Part shown: in pieces, positions 12,901 through 25,764 of the stretch | Position numbering within the stretch: position 1 is the stretch's first letter | How the letters are laid out: every line of letters starts with the position of its first letter | Source of the DNA: Petrolisthes cinctipes | Taxonomy: Eukaryota > Arthropoda > Malacostraca > Decapoda > Porcellanidae | Direction of reading: 5' to 3' | Assembly (NCBI GenBank): GCA_033782935.1 | Contig: JAWQEG010000717.1 | Coordinates: 1,240,001-1,304,000, forward strand | Length of the DNA stretch: 64,000 bases | Program-made: the position numbers and the translations under genes | Notes under the pieces: generated by a model | What the model was told of the DNA's origin: nothing | The model's database searches: none | What the model saw: only the letters and a program-made list of their open reading frames with translations

Positions 12901-15900
12901 TATTTTAAGTGTCCAAAATCGATATGTGCATGTTTCTTCTGTACCAGTTTATATCTCAATTTCAGGCTCAAAACACCCGAAAATTCGATATTTTGGGAAC
13001 CCAGAAGCGATCTGTACATGCCTACTCAGTGCTCGAATGTTTTCAAAATATAGGCTCAAAACATGCTAAAAATCGATATTTTAAGTGTCCAAAGTCAATA
13101 TGTGTATGAATCTTCTGTACCCGTTTATATCTCAAATTCAGGCTCAAAACACCCGAAAATTCGATATTTTGGGAACCCAGAAGCGATCTGTACATGCCTA
13201 CTTAGTGCTAGAATATTTTCAAAATATAGGCCCAAAACATGCTAAAAATCGATATTTTAGATGCCCAAAGTCGATATCTCAAATTCAGGCGCAAAACACC
13301 CGAAAATTCGGTATTTTGGGGTCCCAGAAGCGATCTGTACATGCCTACTCAGTGCTAGAATATTTTTAAAATACAGACACAAAACATGCTAAAAATCGAT
13401 GTTTTAGGTGACCCAAGTCGATATCTCAAAATCAAGCCCAAAACACCCGAAAATTTGATATTTTGGGGTCCCATAAGCTAACTGTACATGCCTACTCCGT
13501 GTTAGAGTATTTTCAAAATAAAGGACCAAAACATACTAAAAATCGAACTTTTAGGTACCCAAAAGTCGATATGTGCATGCATCTTCTGTACCCGTTTATA
13601 TTCCAAATTCTACCTCAAAACACCCAAAAATTCGATATTTTTGGGTCCCAAAAGCGATCTGTACATGCCTACTCAGTGCTAGAATTTTTTCAAAATATAG
13701 GCTCAAAACATGCTAAAAATCGATATTTTAAGTGTCCAAAGTTGATATGTGGATGCATCTTCTGTACCCGTTTATATCTCAAATTAAGGCTCAAAACACC
13801 CAAAAATTCTATATTTTGGGGTCCCAGAAGTGATCTGTACATGCCTACTCAGATGCAGGCCCAAAAAATGCTGAAAATCGATATTTTAGGAGCCCAAAGT
13901 CAGCATGTGTATGCATCTTAGAACACTCGTTTATATCTTAAATTCAACCTCAAAACACCCGAAAATTCAATAATTTTGGGTCCCAGAAGCGATCTGTACA
14001 TGTCTAGTCAGTGCTAGAATGTTTTCAAAATATAGGCTCAAAACATGCTAAAAATCAATATTTTAAGTGTCCAAAGTCGATATGTGCATGCATCTTCTGT
14101 ACCCGTTTATATCTCAAATTCAGGCTCAAAACACCCGAAAATTCGATATTTTTGGGTCCCAGAAGCGATCTGTACATGCCTACTCCTAGTTAGAGTATTT
14201 TCAAAACACAGGCCCAGAACATGCTGAAAATCGATATTTTAGATGCCCAAAGTCGATATCTCAAATTCAGGCCCAAAACACCCAAAAATTCGATATTTTG
14301 GTGTCCCAGAAGCGATCTGTACATGCCTACTCCGTGTTAGAGTATTTTTAATATACAGGCCCAAAACAAACTGAAAATTGATCTTTTAGGTGCCCAAAAG
14401 TCGATATGTGGATGCATCTTCTGTACCCGTTTATATCTCAAATTCAGGCTCAAAACACCCGAAAATTCGATATTTTGGGGTCCTAGAAGCGATCTGTACT
14501 TGCGTACTCCGTGTTAGAGTATTTTCAAAATACAGGCCCAAAACAAGCTGAAAATCGATATTTTAGGTGACAAAAGTCAATATGTGTGTTTATCTTCTGC
14601 ACCCGTTTATATCCCAAATTCAACCTCAAAACACCCAAAAATTCGATATTTTTGGGTCCCAGAAGCGATCTGTACATGCCTACTCCTAATTAGAGTATTT
14701 TCAAAATATAGGCTCAAAACATGCTAAAAATCGATTTTAAGTGTCCAAATTCGATATGTGCATGCATCATCTGTACCCGTTTATATCTCAAATTCAGGCT
14801 CAAAACACCCGAAAATTCGATATTTTGGGGTCCCAGAAGTGATTTGTACATGCCTACTTAGGGCTAAAATATTTTCAAAATATAGGCCCTAAACATGCTA
14901 AAAATCTATATTTTAGGTGCCCAAAGTCGATATCTCAAATTCAGGCCCAAAACACCCAAAAATTCGATATTTTGGGGTCCCAGAAGCTATCTGTACATGC
15001 CTACTCCGTGTTAGAGTATTTTCAAAATACAGGCCCAAAACAAGCTGAAAATCGATATTTTAGGTGACCAAAGTCACTATGTGTGTGCATCTTCTGCACC
15101 CGTTTATATCCCAAATTCAACCTCAAAACACCTAAAAATTCGATATTTTTGGGTCCCAGAAGCGATCTGTACATGCCTACTCAGTGCTAGAATGTTTTCA
15201 AAATATAGGCTAAAAACATGCTAAAAATCGATTTTAATTGTCCAAAGTCGCTATGTGCATGCATCATATGTACCCGTTTATATCTCAAATTCAGGCTCAT
15301 AACACCCGAAAATTCGATATTTTGGGGTCCCAGAAGTGATTTGTACATGCCTACTTAGTGTTAGAGTATTTTCAAAATACAGGCCCAAAGCAAGCTGAAA
15401 ATCGATATTTTAGGTGACCAAAGTCAATATGTGTATGAATCTTCTGCTCCCGTTTATATCTCAAATTCAACCTCAAAACACCCGAAAATTCGATATTTTT
15501 GGTTCCCAGAAGCGATCTGTACATGCCTACTCAGTGCTAGAATGTTTTCAAAATATGGGCTCAAAACAAGCTAAAAATCGATAATTTAATTGTCCAAAGT
15601 CGATATGTGCATTCATCATCTGTACCCGTTTATATCTCAAATTCAGGGTATAAACACCCGAAAATTCGATATTTTGGGGTCCCAGAAGCGATCTGTACAT
15701 GCCTACTCAGTGCTAGAATATTTTCAAAATATAGGCCCAAATCATGCTAGAAATCGATATTTTAGGCGCCCAAAGTCGATATCTCAAATTCAGGCCCAAA
15801 ACACCCAAAAATTCGATATTTTGGGGTCCCAAAAGGGAACTGTACATGCCTACTCAGTGTTAGAGTATTTTTAATATACAGGCCCAAAACATACTGAAAA

Positions 15901-16688
15901 TTAATCTTTTAGGTGCCCAAAAGTCGATATGTGGATGCATCTTCTGTACCCGTTTATATCTCAAATTCAGGCTCAAAACACCCGAAAATTCGATATTTTG
16001 GGGTCCAAGAAGCGATCTGTACTTGCCTACTCCGTGTTAGAGTATTTTCAAAATACAGGCCCAAAACAAGCTGAAAATCGATATTTTAGGTGACCAAAGT
16101 CGATATGTGGATGCATCTTCGGTACCCGTTTATATCTCAAATTCAGGCTCAAAACACCCGAAAATTCGATATTTTGGGGTCCCAGAAGCGATCTGTACTT
16201 GCCTACTCCGTGTTAGAGTATTTTCAAAATACAGGCCCAAAACAAGCTGAAAATCGATATTTTAGGTGACCAAAGTCAATATGTGTATGAATCTTCTGCA
16301 CCCGTTTATATCCCAAATTCAACCTCAAAACACCCGAAAATTCGATATTTTGGGGTCCCAGAAGCGATTTGTACATGCCTACTCCTAGTTAGTGTATTTT
16401 CAAAACACAGGCCCAGAACATGCTGAAAATCGATATTTTAGGTGCCCAAAGTCAATATGTGCATGCATCTTCTGTACCCGTTTATATCTCAAATTCAGGC
16501 TCAAAACACCTAAAAATTCGATATTTTTGGGTCCCAGAAGCGATCTGTACATGCCTACTCAGTGCTAGAATGTTTTCAAAATATAGGCTAAAAACATGCT
16601 AAAAATCGATATTTTAAGTGTCCAAAGTCGCTATGTGCATGCATCATCTGTACCCGTTTATATCTCAAATTCAGGCTCAAAACACCCG

Positions 16689-16776
16689 AAAATTCGATAT
16701 TTTGGGGTCACAGAAGCGATCTGTACATGCCTAGTTTGTGCTAGAATATTTTCAAAATATAGGCCCAAAACATGCT
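16689..16776 (+). repeat. Second 88-bp half of an L monomer (ancestral subrepeat)
   Basis: This half aligns without gaps to the first half at 16,601-16,688. Using consensus halves composed by eye, matches per successive ten bases are 9, 7, 7, 8, 6, 5, 6 and 7, then 5 of the last 8, or about 60 of 88. Shared blocks include ATCGATATTTT/TTCGATATTTT, GTGCATGC/GTACATGC, TCAAAT/CAAAAT and CAGGCTCAAAACA/TAGGCCCAAAACA. The 176-bp monomer is therefore best read as a diverged dimer of an older 88-bp unit. Confidence 0.8.
16746..16760. repeat. 15-bp perfect dyad within the monomer
   Basis: ATATTTTCAAAATAT is a perfect inverted repeat with 7-bp arms around one C. It recurs in a large share of monomers; others have GTTTTCAAAATAT or TTTTTAATATACAGG, which weakens it. 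It could extrude a small hairpin or bind a dimeric protein. No function can be shown from sequence. Confidence 0.6.
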
Positions 16777-16923
16777 AAAAATCGATATTTTAGGTGCCCA
16801 AAGTCGATATCTCAAATTCAGGCCCAAAACACCCGAAAATTCGATATTTTGGGGTCCCAGAAGCGATCTGTACTTGCCTACTCCGTGTTAGAGTATTTTC
16901 AAAATACAGGACCCAAACAAGGT
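16777..16923 (+). repeat. Representative short (S) monomer, 147 bp
   Basis: In the same phase as the preceding L monomer this unit is exactly 147 bp. It equals an L monomer lacking 29 bp: L reads GATATGTGCATG...TTTATATCTCAAATTC and S reads GATATCTCAAATTC. ATAT lies at both breakpoints, so a deletion at microhomology explains the form. The junction makes GATATC (an EcoRV site), which the L form lacks at this position. S monomers typically continue with CAGGCCC where L has CAGGCTC, so most S units share other linked changes and probably descend from one or a few deletion events. Confidence 0.95.
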
Positions 16924-17598
16924 GAAAATCGATATTTTAGTTGACCAAAGTCGATATGTGGATGCATCTTCTGTACCCGTTTATATCTCAAATTCAGCCT
17001 CAAAACACCCGAAAATTCGATATTTTGGGAACCCAGAAGCGATCTGTACATGCCTACTCAGTGCTAGAATGTTTTCAAAATATAGGCTCAAAACATGCTA
17101 TTAATCGATATTTTAAGTGTCCAAAGTCGATATGTGCATGCATCATATGTACCCGTTTATATCTCAAATTCAGGCTCAAAACACCCGAAAATTCGATATT
17201 TTGGGGTCCCAGAAGTGATTTGTACATGCCTACTTAGTGCTAGAATATTTTCAAAATATAGGCCCAAAACATGCTAAAAATCGATATTTTAGGTGCCCAA
17301 ATTCGATATCTCAAATTCAGGCCCAAAACACCCGAAAATTCGATATTTTGGAGTCCCAAAAGCGATCTGTACATGCCTACTCAGTGCTAGAATATTTTCA
17401 AAATATAGGCCCTAAACATCCTAAAAATCGATATTTTAAGTGTCCAAAGTTGATATGTGCATTCATCATCTGTACCCGTTTATATATCAAATTCAGGCTA
17501 TAAACACCCGAAAATTCGATATTTTGGGCTCCTAGAAGCGATCTATACATGCCTACTCAGTGCTAGAATATTTTCAAAAAATAGGACCAAAACATCCT

Positions 17599-20500
17599 AA
17601 AAATCGATATTTTAGGTGCCCAAAGTCGATATCTCAAATTCAGGCCCAAAACACCCAAAAAATCGATATTTTGGGGTCCCAGAAGCGATCTGTACTTGCC
17701 TACTCCGTGTTAGAGTATTTTCAAAATACAGGCCCAAAACAAGCTGAAAATCGATATTTTAGGTGACCAAAGTTAATATGTGTATGAATCTTCTGCACCC
17801 GTTTATATCCCAAATTCAACCTCAAAACACCCGAAAATTCGATATTTTGGGGTCCCAGAAGCGATCTGTACATGCCTAGTCCTAGTTAGAGTATTTTCAA
17901 AACACATGCCCAGAACATGCTGAAAATCGATATTTTAGGTGCCCAAAGTCAATATGTGCATGCATCTTCTGTACCCGTTTATATCTCAAATTCAGGCTCA
18001 AAACACCCGAAAATTCGGTATTTTTGGGTCCTAGAAGCGATCTGTACATGCCTACTCAGTGCTAGAATATTTTCAAAATATAGGCCCAAAACATGCTAAA
18101 AATCGATATTTTAGGTGCCCAAAGTCGATATCTCAAATTCAGGCCCAAAACACCCAAAAATTCGATATTTTGGGGTCCCAGAAGCGATCTGTACATGCCT
18201 ACTCCGTGTTAGAGTATTTTCAAAATACAGGCCCAAAACATACTGAAAATTGATCTTTTAGGTGCCCAAAAGTCGATATGTGGATGCATCTTCTGTACCC
18301 GTTTATATCTCAAATTCAGGCTGAAAACACCCGAAAATTCGATATTTTGGGGTCCTAGAAGCGATCTGTACTTGCGTACTCCGTGTTAGAGTATTTTCAA
18401 AATACAGGCCCACAACAAGCTGAAAATCGATATTTTAGGTGACCAAAGTCAAGATGTGTGTGCATCTCCTGCACCCGTTTAAATCCCAAATTCAACCTCA
18501 AAACACCCGAAAATTCGATATTTTTGGGTCCCAGAAGCGATCTGTACATACCTACTCCTAATTAGAGTATTTTCAAAATATAGGCTCAAAACATGCTAAA
18601 AATCGATTTTAAGTGTCCAAAGTCGATATGTGCATGCATCATCTGTACCCGTTTATATCTCAAATTCAGGCTCAAAACACCCGAAAATTCGATATTTTGG
18701 GGTCCCAGAAGTGATTTGTACATGCCTACTTAGTGCTAGAATATTTTCAAAATATAGGCCCAAAACATGCTAAAAATCGATATTTTAGATGCCCAAAGTC
18801 GATATCTCAAATTCAGGCCCAAAACACCCGAAAATTCGATATTTTGGGGTCCCAGAAGCAATCTGTACATGCCTACTGTGTGTTAGAGTATTTTCAAAAT
18901 ACAGGCCCAAAACAAGCTGAAAATCGATATTTTAGGTGACCAAAGTCGATATGTGGATGCATCTTCTGTACCCGTTTATATCTCAAATTCAGGCTCAAAA
19001 CACCCGAAAATTCGATATTTTGGGAACCCAGAAGCGATCTGTACATGCCTACTCAGTGCTAGAATGTTTTCAAAATATAGGCTCAAAACATGCTAAAAAT
19101 CGATATATTAAGTGTCCAAAGTCGATAAGTGCATGCATCATCTGTACCCGTTTATATCTCAAATTCAGGATCAAAACACCTGAAAATTCGATATTTTGGG
19201 GTCCCAGAAGCGATCTGTACATGCCTACTAAGTGCTAGAATATTTTCAAAATACCGACCCAAAACAGGCTAAAAATCGATGATTTAGGTGCCCAAAGTCG
19301 ATATCTCAAAATCAAGCAAAAAAACACCCGAAAATTTGATATTTTGGGGTCCCAGAAGCGAACTGTACATGCCTACTCCGTGTTAGAGTATTTTTAATAT
19401 ACAGGCCCAAAACTTACTGAAAATTGATATTTTAGGTGCCCAAAAGTCGATATGTGGATGCATCTTCTGTACCCGTTTATATCTCAAATTCAGGTTCAAA
19501 ACACTCGAAAATTCGATACTTTGGGGTCAAAGAAGCGATCTGTACATCCCTACTCCTAGTTAGAATGTTTTCAAGATACAGACCCAAAACATGCTCCAAA
19601 TCGATATTTTAGGTGCCCAAAAGTCAATATGTGTATGAATCTTCTGCACCCGTTTATATCCTAAATTCAACCTCAAAACACCCGAAAATTCGATATTTTT
19701 GGGTCCCAGAAGCGATCTGTACATGCTTACTCCTATTTAGAGTATTTTCAAAATACAGGCCCAAAACAAGCTGAAAATCGATATTTTAAGTGACCAAAGT
19801 CAATATGTGTGTGCATCTTCTCCACCCGTTTATATCCCAAATTCAACCTCAAAACACCCGAAAATTCGATATTTTTGGGTCCCAGAAGCGATCTGTACAT
19901 GCCTACTCCGTGTTAGAGTATTTTCAAAATACAGGCCCAAAACAAGCTGAAAATCGATATTTTAGGTGACCAAAGTCAATATGTGTATGAATCTTCTGCA
20001 CCCGTTTATATCCCAATTTTTACCTCAAAACCCCCGAAAATTCGATATTTTTGGGTCCCAGAAGCGATCTGTACATGCCTACTCAGTGCTAGAATATTTT
20101 CAAAATATAGGCCCAAAACATGCTAAAAATCGATATTTTAGGTACCCAAAGTCGATATCTCAAATTCAGGCCCAAAACACCCAAAAATTCGATATTTTGG
20201 GGTCCCAGAAGCGATCTGTACATGCCTACTCCGTGTTAGAGTATTTTTAATATACAGGCCCAAAACATACTGAAAATTGATCTTTTAGGTGCCCAAAAGT
20301 CGATATGTGGATGCATCTTCTGTACCCGTTTATATCTCAAATTCAGGCTCAAAACACCTGAAAATTCGATATTTTGGGGTCCCAGAAGCGATCTGTACTT
20401 GCCTACTCCGTGTTAGAGTATTTTTAATATACAGGCCCAAAACAAGCTGAAAATCGATATTTTAGGTGACTAAAGTCAATATGTGTGTGCATCTTCTGCA

Positions 20501-21681
20501 CCCGTTTATATCCCAAATTCAATCTCAAAACACCCGAAAATTCGATATTTTTGGGTCCCAGAAGCGATCTGTACATGCCTACTCCGTGTTAGAGTATTTT
20601 CAAAATACAGGCACAAAACAAGCTGAAAATCGATATTTTAGGTGACCAAAGTCAATAAGTGTGTGCATCTTCTCCACCCGTTTATATCCCAAATTCAACC
20701 TCAACACACCCGAAAATTCGATATTTTTGGGTTCCAGAAGCGATCTGTACATGCCTACTCCGTGTTAGAGTATTTTCAAAATACAGGCCCAAAACAAGCT
20801 GAAAATCGATATTTTAGGTGACCAAAGTCAATATGTGTGTGCATCTTCTGCACCCGTTTATATCTCAAATTCAGGCTCAAAACACCCAAAAATTCGATAT
20901 TTTGGGGTCCCAGAAGCGATCTGTACTTGTCTACTACGTGTTAGAGTATTTTCAAAATACAGGCCCAATACAAGCTAAAAAACTATATTTTAGGTGACCA
21001 AAGTCGATATGTGGATGCATCTTCTGTACCCGTTTATATCTCAAATTCTGGCTCAAATCACCCGAAAATTCGATATTTTTGGGTCCAAGAAGCGATCTGT
21101 ACTTGCCTACTCCGTGTTAGAGTATTTTCAAAATACAGGCCCAAAACAAGCTGAAAATCGATATTTTAGGTGACCAAAGTCAATATGTGTATGAATCTTC
21201 TACACCCGTTTATATCCCAAATTCAACCTCAAAACACTCGAAAATTCGATATTTCTGGGTCCCAAAAGCGATCTGTACATGCCTACTCAGTGCTAGAATG
21301 TTTTCAAAATATAGGCTCAAAACAAGCTAAAAATCGATATTTTAAGTGTCCAAAGTCGATATGTGCATGCATCATCTGTACCCATTTATATCTCAAATTC
21401 AGGCGCAAAACACCCGAAAATTCGATATTTCTGGGTCCCAGAAGCGATCTGTACATGCCTACTCCATGTTAGAGTATTTTTAATATACAGGCCCAAAACA
21501 TACTGAAAATTGATCTTTTAGGTGCCCAAAAGTCGATATGTGGATGCATCTTCTGTACCCGTTTATATCTCAAATTCAGGCTCAAAACACCTGAAAATTC
21601 GATATTTTGGGGTCCCAGAAGCGATCTGTACTTGCCTACTCAGTGCTAGAATATTTTCAAAATACAGGCCCAAAACATGCT
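17599..21681 (+). repeat. 4,083-bp block, copy 1 (about 24 monomers)
   Basis: By my count this block holds 19 L and 5 S monomers. It is followed immediately by a second copy at a constant offset of 4,083 bp. Upstream of about 17,598 the copies differ (ATAGGACC and CATCC against ACAGGCCC and CATGC). The block contains ATCGATTTTAAG (173-bp L) near 18,603 and the TACCGACCCAAAACAGGC monomer near 19,255. All internal ORFs are repeated identically in copy 2. Confidence 0.92.
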
Positions 21682-24600
21682 AAAAATCGATATTTTAGGT
21701 GCCCAAAGTCGATATCTCAAATTCAGGCCCAAAACACCCAAAAAATCGATATTTTGGGGTCCCAGAAGCGATCTGTACTTGCCTACTCCGTGTTAGAGTA
21801 TTTTCAAAATACAGGCCCAAAACAAGCTGAAAATCGATATTTTAGGTGACCAAAGTTAATATGTGTATGAATCTTCTGCACCCGTTTATATCCCAAATTC
21901 AACCTCAAAACACCCGAAAATTCGATATTTTGGGGTCCCAGAAGCGATCTGTACATGCCTAGTCCTAGTTAGAGTATTTTCAAAACACATGCCCAGAACA
22001 TGCTGAAAATCGATATTTTAGGTGCCCAAAGTCAATATGTGCATGCATCTTCTGTACCCGTTTATATCTCAAATTCAGGCTCAAAACACCCGAAAATTCG
22101 GTATTTTTGGGTCCTAGAAGCGATCTGTACATGCCTACTCAGTGCTAGAATATTTTCAAAATATAGGCCCAAAACATGCTAAAAATCGATATTTTAGGTG
22201 CCCAAAGTCGATATCTCAAATTCAGGCCCAAAACACCCAAAAATTCGATATTTTGGGGTCCCAGAAGCGATCTGTACATGCCTACTCCGTGTTAGAGTAT
22301 TTTCAAAATACAGGCCCAAAACATACTGAAAATTGATCTTTTAGGTGCCCAAAAGTCGATATGTGGATGCATCTTCTGTACCCGTTTATATCTCAAATTC
22401 AGGCTGAAAACACCCGAAAATTCGATATTTTGGGGTCCTAGAAGCGATCTGTACTTGCGTACTCCGTGTTAGAGTATTTTCAAAATACAGGCCCACAACA
22501 AGCTGAAAATCGATATTTTAGGTGACCAAAGTCAAGATGTGTGTGCATCTCCTGCACCCGTTTAAATCCCAAATTCAACCTCAAAACACCCGAAAATTCG
22601 ATATTTTTGGGTCCCAGAAGCGATCTGTACATACCTACTCCTAATTAGAGTATTTTCAAAATATAGGCTCAAAACATGCTAAAAATCGATTTTAAGTGTC
22701 CAAAGTCGATATGTGCATGCATCATCTGTACCCGTTTATATCTCAAATTCAGGCTCAAAACACCCGAAAATTCGATATTTTGGGGTCCCAGAAGTGATTT
22801 GTACATGCCTACTTAGTGCTAGAATATTTTCAAAATATAGGCCCAAAACATGCTAAAAATCGATATTTTAGATGCCCAAAGTCGATATCTCAAATTCAGG
22901 CCCAAAACACCCGAAAATTCGATATTTTGGGGTCCCAGAAGCAATCTGTACATGCCTACTGTGTGTTAGAGTATTTTCAAAATACAGGCCCAAAACAAGC
23001 TGAAAATCGATATTTTAGGTGACCAAAGTCGATATGTGGATGCATCTTCTGTACCCGTTTATATCTCAAATTCAGGCTCAAAACACCCGAAAATTCGATA
23101 TTTTGGGAACCCAGAAGCGATCTGTACATGCCTACTCAGTGCTAGAATGTTTTCAAAATATAGGCTCAAAACATGCTAAAAATCGATATATTAAGTGTCC
23201 AAAGTCGATAAGTGCATGCATCATCTGTACCCGTTTATATCTCAAATTCAGGATCAAAACACCTGAAAATTCGATATTTTGGGGTCCCAGAAGCGATCTG
23301 TACATGCCTACTAAGTGCTAGAATATTTTCAAAATACCGACCCAAAACAGGCTAAAAATCGATGATTTAGGTGCCCAAAGTCGATATCTCAAAATCAAGC
23401 AAAAAAACACCCGAAAATTTGATATTTTGGGGTCCCAGAAGCGAACTGTACATGCCTACTCCGTGTTAGAGTATTTTTAATATACAGGCCCAAAACTTAC
23501 TGAAAATTGATATTTTAGGTGCCCAAAAGTCGATATGTGGATGCATCTTCTGTACCCGTTTATATCTCAAATTCAGGTTCAAAACACTCGAAAATTCGAT
23601 ACTTTGGGGTCAAAGAAGCGATCTGTACATCCCTACTCCTAGTTAGAATGTTTTCAAGATACAGACCCAAAACATGCTCCAAATCGATATTTTAGGTGCC
23701 CAAAAGTCAATATGTGTATGAATCTTCTGCACCCGTTTATATCCTAAATTCAACCTCAAAACACCCGAAAATTCGATATTTTTGGGTCACAGAAGCGATC
23801 TGTACATGCTTACTCCTATTTAGAGTATTTTCAAAATACAGGCCCAAAACAAGCTGAAAATCGATATTTTAAGTGACCAAAGTCAATATGTGTGTGCATC
23901 TTCTCCACCCGTTTATATCCCAAATTCAACCTCAAAACACCCGAAAATTCGATATTTTTGGGTCCCAGAAGCGATCTGTACATGCCTACTCCGTGTTAGA
24001 GTATTTTCAAAATACAGGCCCAAAACAAGCTGAAAATCGATATTTTAGGTGACCAAAGTCAATATGTGTATGAATCTTCTGCACCCGTTTATATCCCAAT
24101 TTTTACCTCAAAACCCCCGAAAATTCGATATTTTTGGGTCCCAGAAGCGATCTGTACATGCCTACTCAGTGCTAGAATATTTTCAAAATATAGGCCCAAA
24201 ACATGCTAAAAATCGATATTTTAGGTACCCAAAGTCGATATCTCAAATTCAGGCCCAAAACACCCAAAAATTCGATATTTTGGGGTCCCAGAAGCGATCT
24301 GTACATGCCTACTCCGTGTTAGAGTATTTTTAATATACAGGCCCAAAACATACTGAAAATTGATCTTTTAGGTGCCCAAAAGTCGATATGTGGATGCATC
24401 TTCTGTACCCGTTTATATCTCAAATTCAGGCTCAAAACACCTGAAAATTCGATATTTTGGGGTCCCAGAAGCGATCTGTACTTGCCTACTCCGTGTTAGA
24501 GTATTTTTAATATACAGGCCCAAAACAAGCTGAAAATCGATATTTTAGGTGACTAAAGTCAATATGTGTGTGCATCTTCTGCACCCGTTTATATCCCAAA

Positions 24601-25764
24601 TTCAATCTCAAAACACCCGAAAATTCGATATTTTTGGGTCCCAGAAGCGATCTGTACATGCCTACTCCGTGTTAGAGTATTTTCAAAATACAGGCACAAA
24701 ACAAGCTGAAAATCGATATTTTAGGTGACCAAAGTCAATAAGTGTGTGCATCTTCTCCACCCGTTTATATCCCAAATTCAACCTCAACACACCCGAAAAT
24801 TCGATATTTTTGGGTTCCAGAAGCGATCTGTACATGCCTACTCCGTGTTAGAGTATTTTCAAAATACAGGCCCAAAACAAGCTGAAAATCGATATTTTAG
24901 GTGACCAAAGTCAATATGTGTGTGCATCTTCTGCACCCGTTTATATCTCAAATTCAGGCTCAAAACACCCAAAAATTCGATATTTTGGGGTCCCAGAAGC
25001 GATCTGTACTTGTCTACTACGTGTTAGAGTATTTTCAAAATACAGGCCCAATACAAGCTAAAAAACTATATTTTAGGTGACCAAAGTCGATATGTGGATG
25101 CATCTTCTGTACCCGTTTATATCTCAAATTCTGGCTCAAATCACCCGAAAATTCGATATTTTTGGGTCCAAGAAGCGATCTGTACTTGCCTACTCCGTGT
25201 TAGAGTATTTTCAAAATACAGGCCCAAAACAAGCTGAAAATCGATATTTTAGGTGACCAAAGTCAATATGTGTATGAATCTTCTACACCCGTTTATATCC
25301 CAAATTCAACCTCAAAACACTCGAAAATTCGATATTTCTGGGTCCCAAAAGCGATCTGTACATGCCTACTCAGTGCTAGAATGTTTTCAAAATATAGGCT
25401 CAAAACAAGCTAAAAATCGATATTTTAAGTGTCCAAAGTCGATATGTGCATGCATCATCTGTACCCATTTATATCTCAAATTCAGGCGCAAAACACCCGA
25501 AAATTCGATATTTCTGGGTCCCAGAAGCGATCTGTACATGCCTACTCCATGTTAGAGTATTTTTAATATACAGGCCCAAAACATACTGAAAATTGATCTT
25601 TTAGGTGCCCAAAAGTCGATATGTGGATGCATCTTCTGTACCCGTTTATATCTCAAATTCAGGCTCAAAACACCTGAAAATTCGATATTTTGGGGTCCCA
25701 GAAGCGATCTGTACTTGCCTACTCAGTGCTAGAATATTTTCAAAATACAGGCCCAAAACATGCT
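21682..25764 (+). repeat. 4,083-bp block, copy 2
   Basis: This is a near-identical tandem copy of 17,599-21,681. Similarity continues to about 25,785, where GTGCCAAAAGTCG replaces GTGCCCAAAGTCG. The only substitution I noticed inside is at 23,789 (A, against C at 19,706). Such identity over 4 kb means either very recent unequal exchange or an assembly duplication. Confidence 0.92.

Larger units (their letters stand above)
1..13900 (+). repeat. Diverged left segment of the array
   Basis: Monomers here differ more from one another than further right. L types reading GCCCAAAGTCAATATGTGCATGC with GGTATTTTTGGGTCCTAG and TCAAGATACAGACCC predominate. S monomers occur singly, often with CAGGCACAAAAC (near 537, 1,565, 3,100, 4,125 and 6,475), unlike the CAGGCCC type common later. 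Most M monomers of the window lie here. Small indels are common, such as AAGTAAAGTCG near 2,374 and CAAAACATCGATATTTT near 6,165. This is the expected look of older, less homogenised satellite. Confidence 0.8.
16601..16776 (+). repeat. Representative long (L) monomer, 176 bp
   Basis: Phased to begin at AAAAATCGAT, this monomer is exactly 176 bp to the next AAAAATCGAT at 16,777. It carries the segment absent from S monomers (GTGCATGCATCATCTG followed by TACCCGTTTATAT). Its two halves, 16,601-16,688 and 16,689-16,776, begin with AAAAATCGATATTTT and AAAATTCGATATTTT and can be aligned along their length without gaps. Most L monomers in the window are 176 bp. Those reading CCCAAAAGTCG are 177 bp through one extra A, and a subtype reading ATCGATTTTAAG is 173 bp. 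Confidence 0.95.
13900..17598 (+). repeat. Mixed L/S array preceding the 4,083-bp duplication
   Basis: From about 14 kb the L subtypes GACC...TGTGTATGAATC or TGTGTGTGCATC with CAACCTCAAAAC, GTCC...GTGCATGCATCATC, and GCCCAAAAGTCG...GTGGATGC alternate with S monomers of the CAGGCCC type. Parts resemble 17.9-18.9 kb at an offset of about 3.7-3.9 kb, for example the shared CTTGCGTACTCCGTG and CTCCTAATTAGAG. The landmark CAGGCCCAGAACATGCTG first appears near 14,210 and again near 16,410. Confidence 0.75.

Noticed and set aside
16689..16730. CENP-B box in the TTCGATATTTTGGGG region
   Set aside because: Only the TTCG core is similar; the spacing and the GGGA end of the CENP-B box are not matched, and plants are not known to use this site in the same way.
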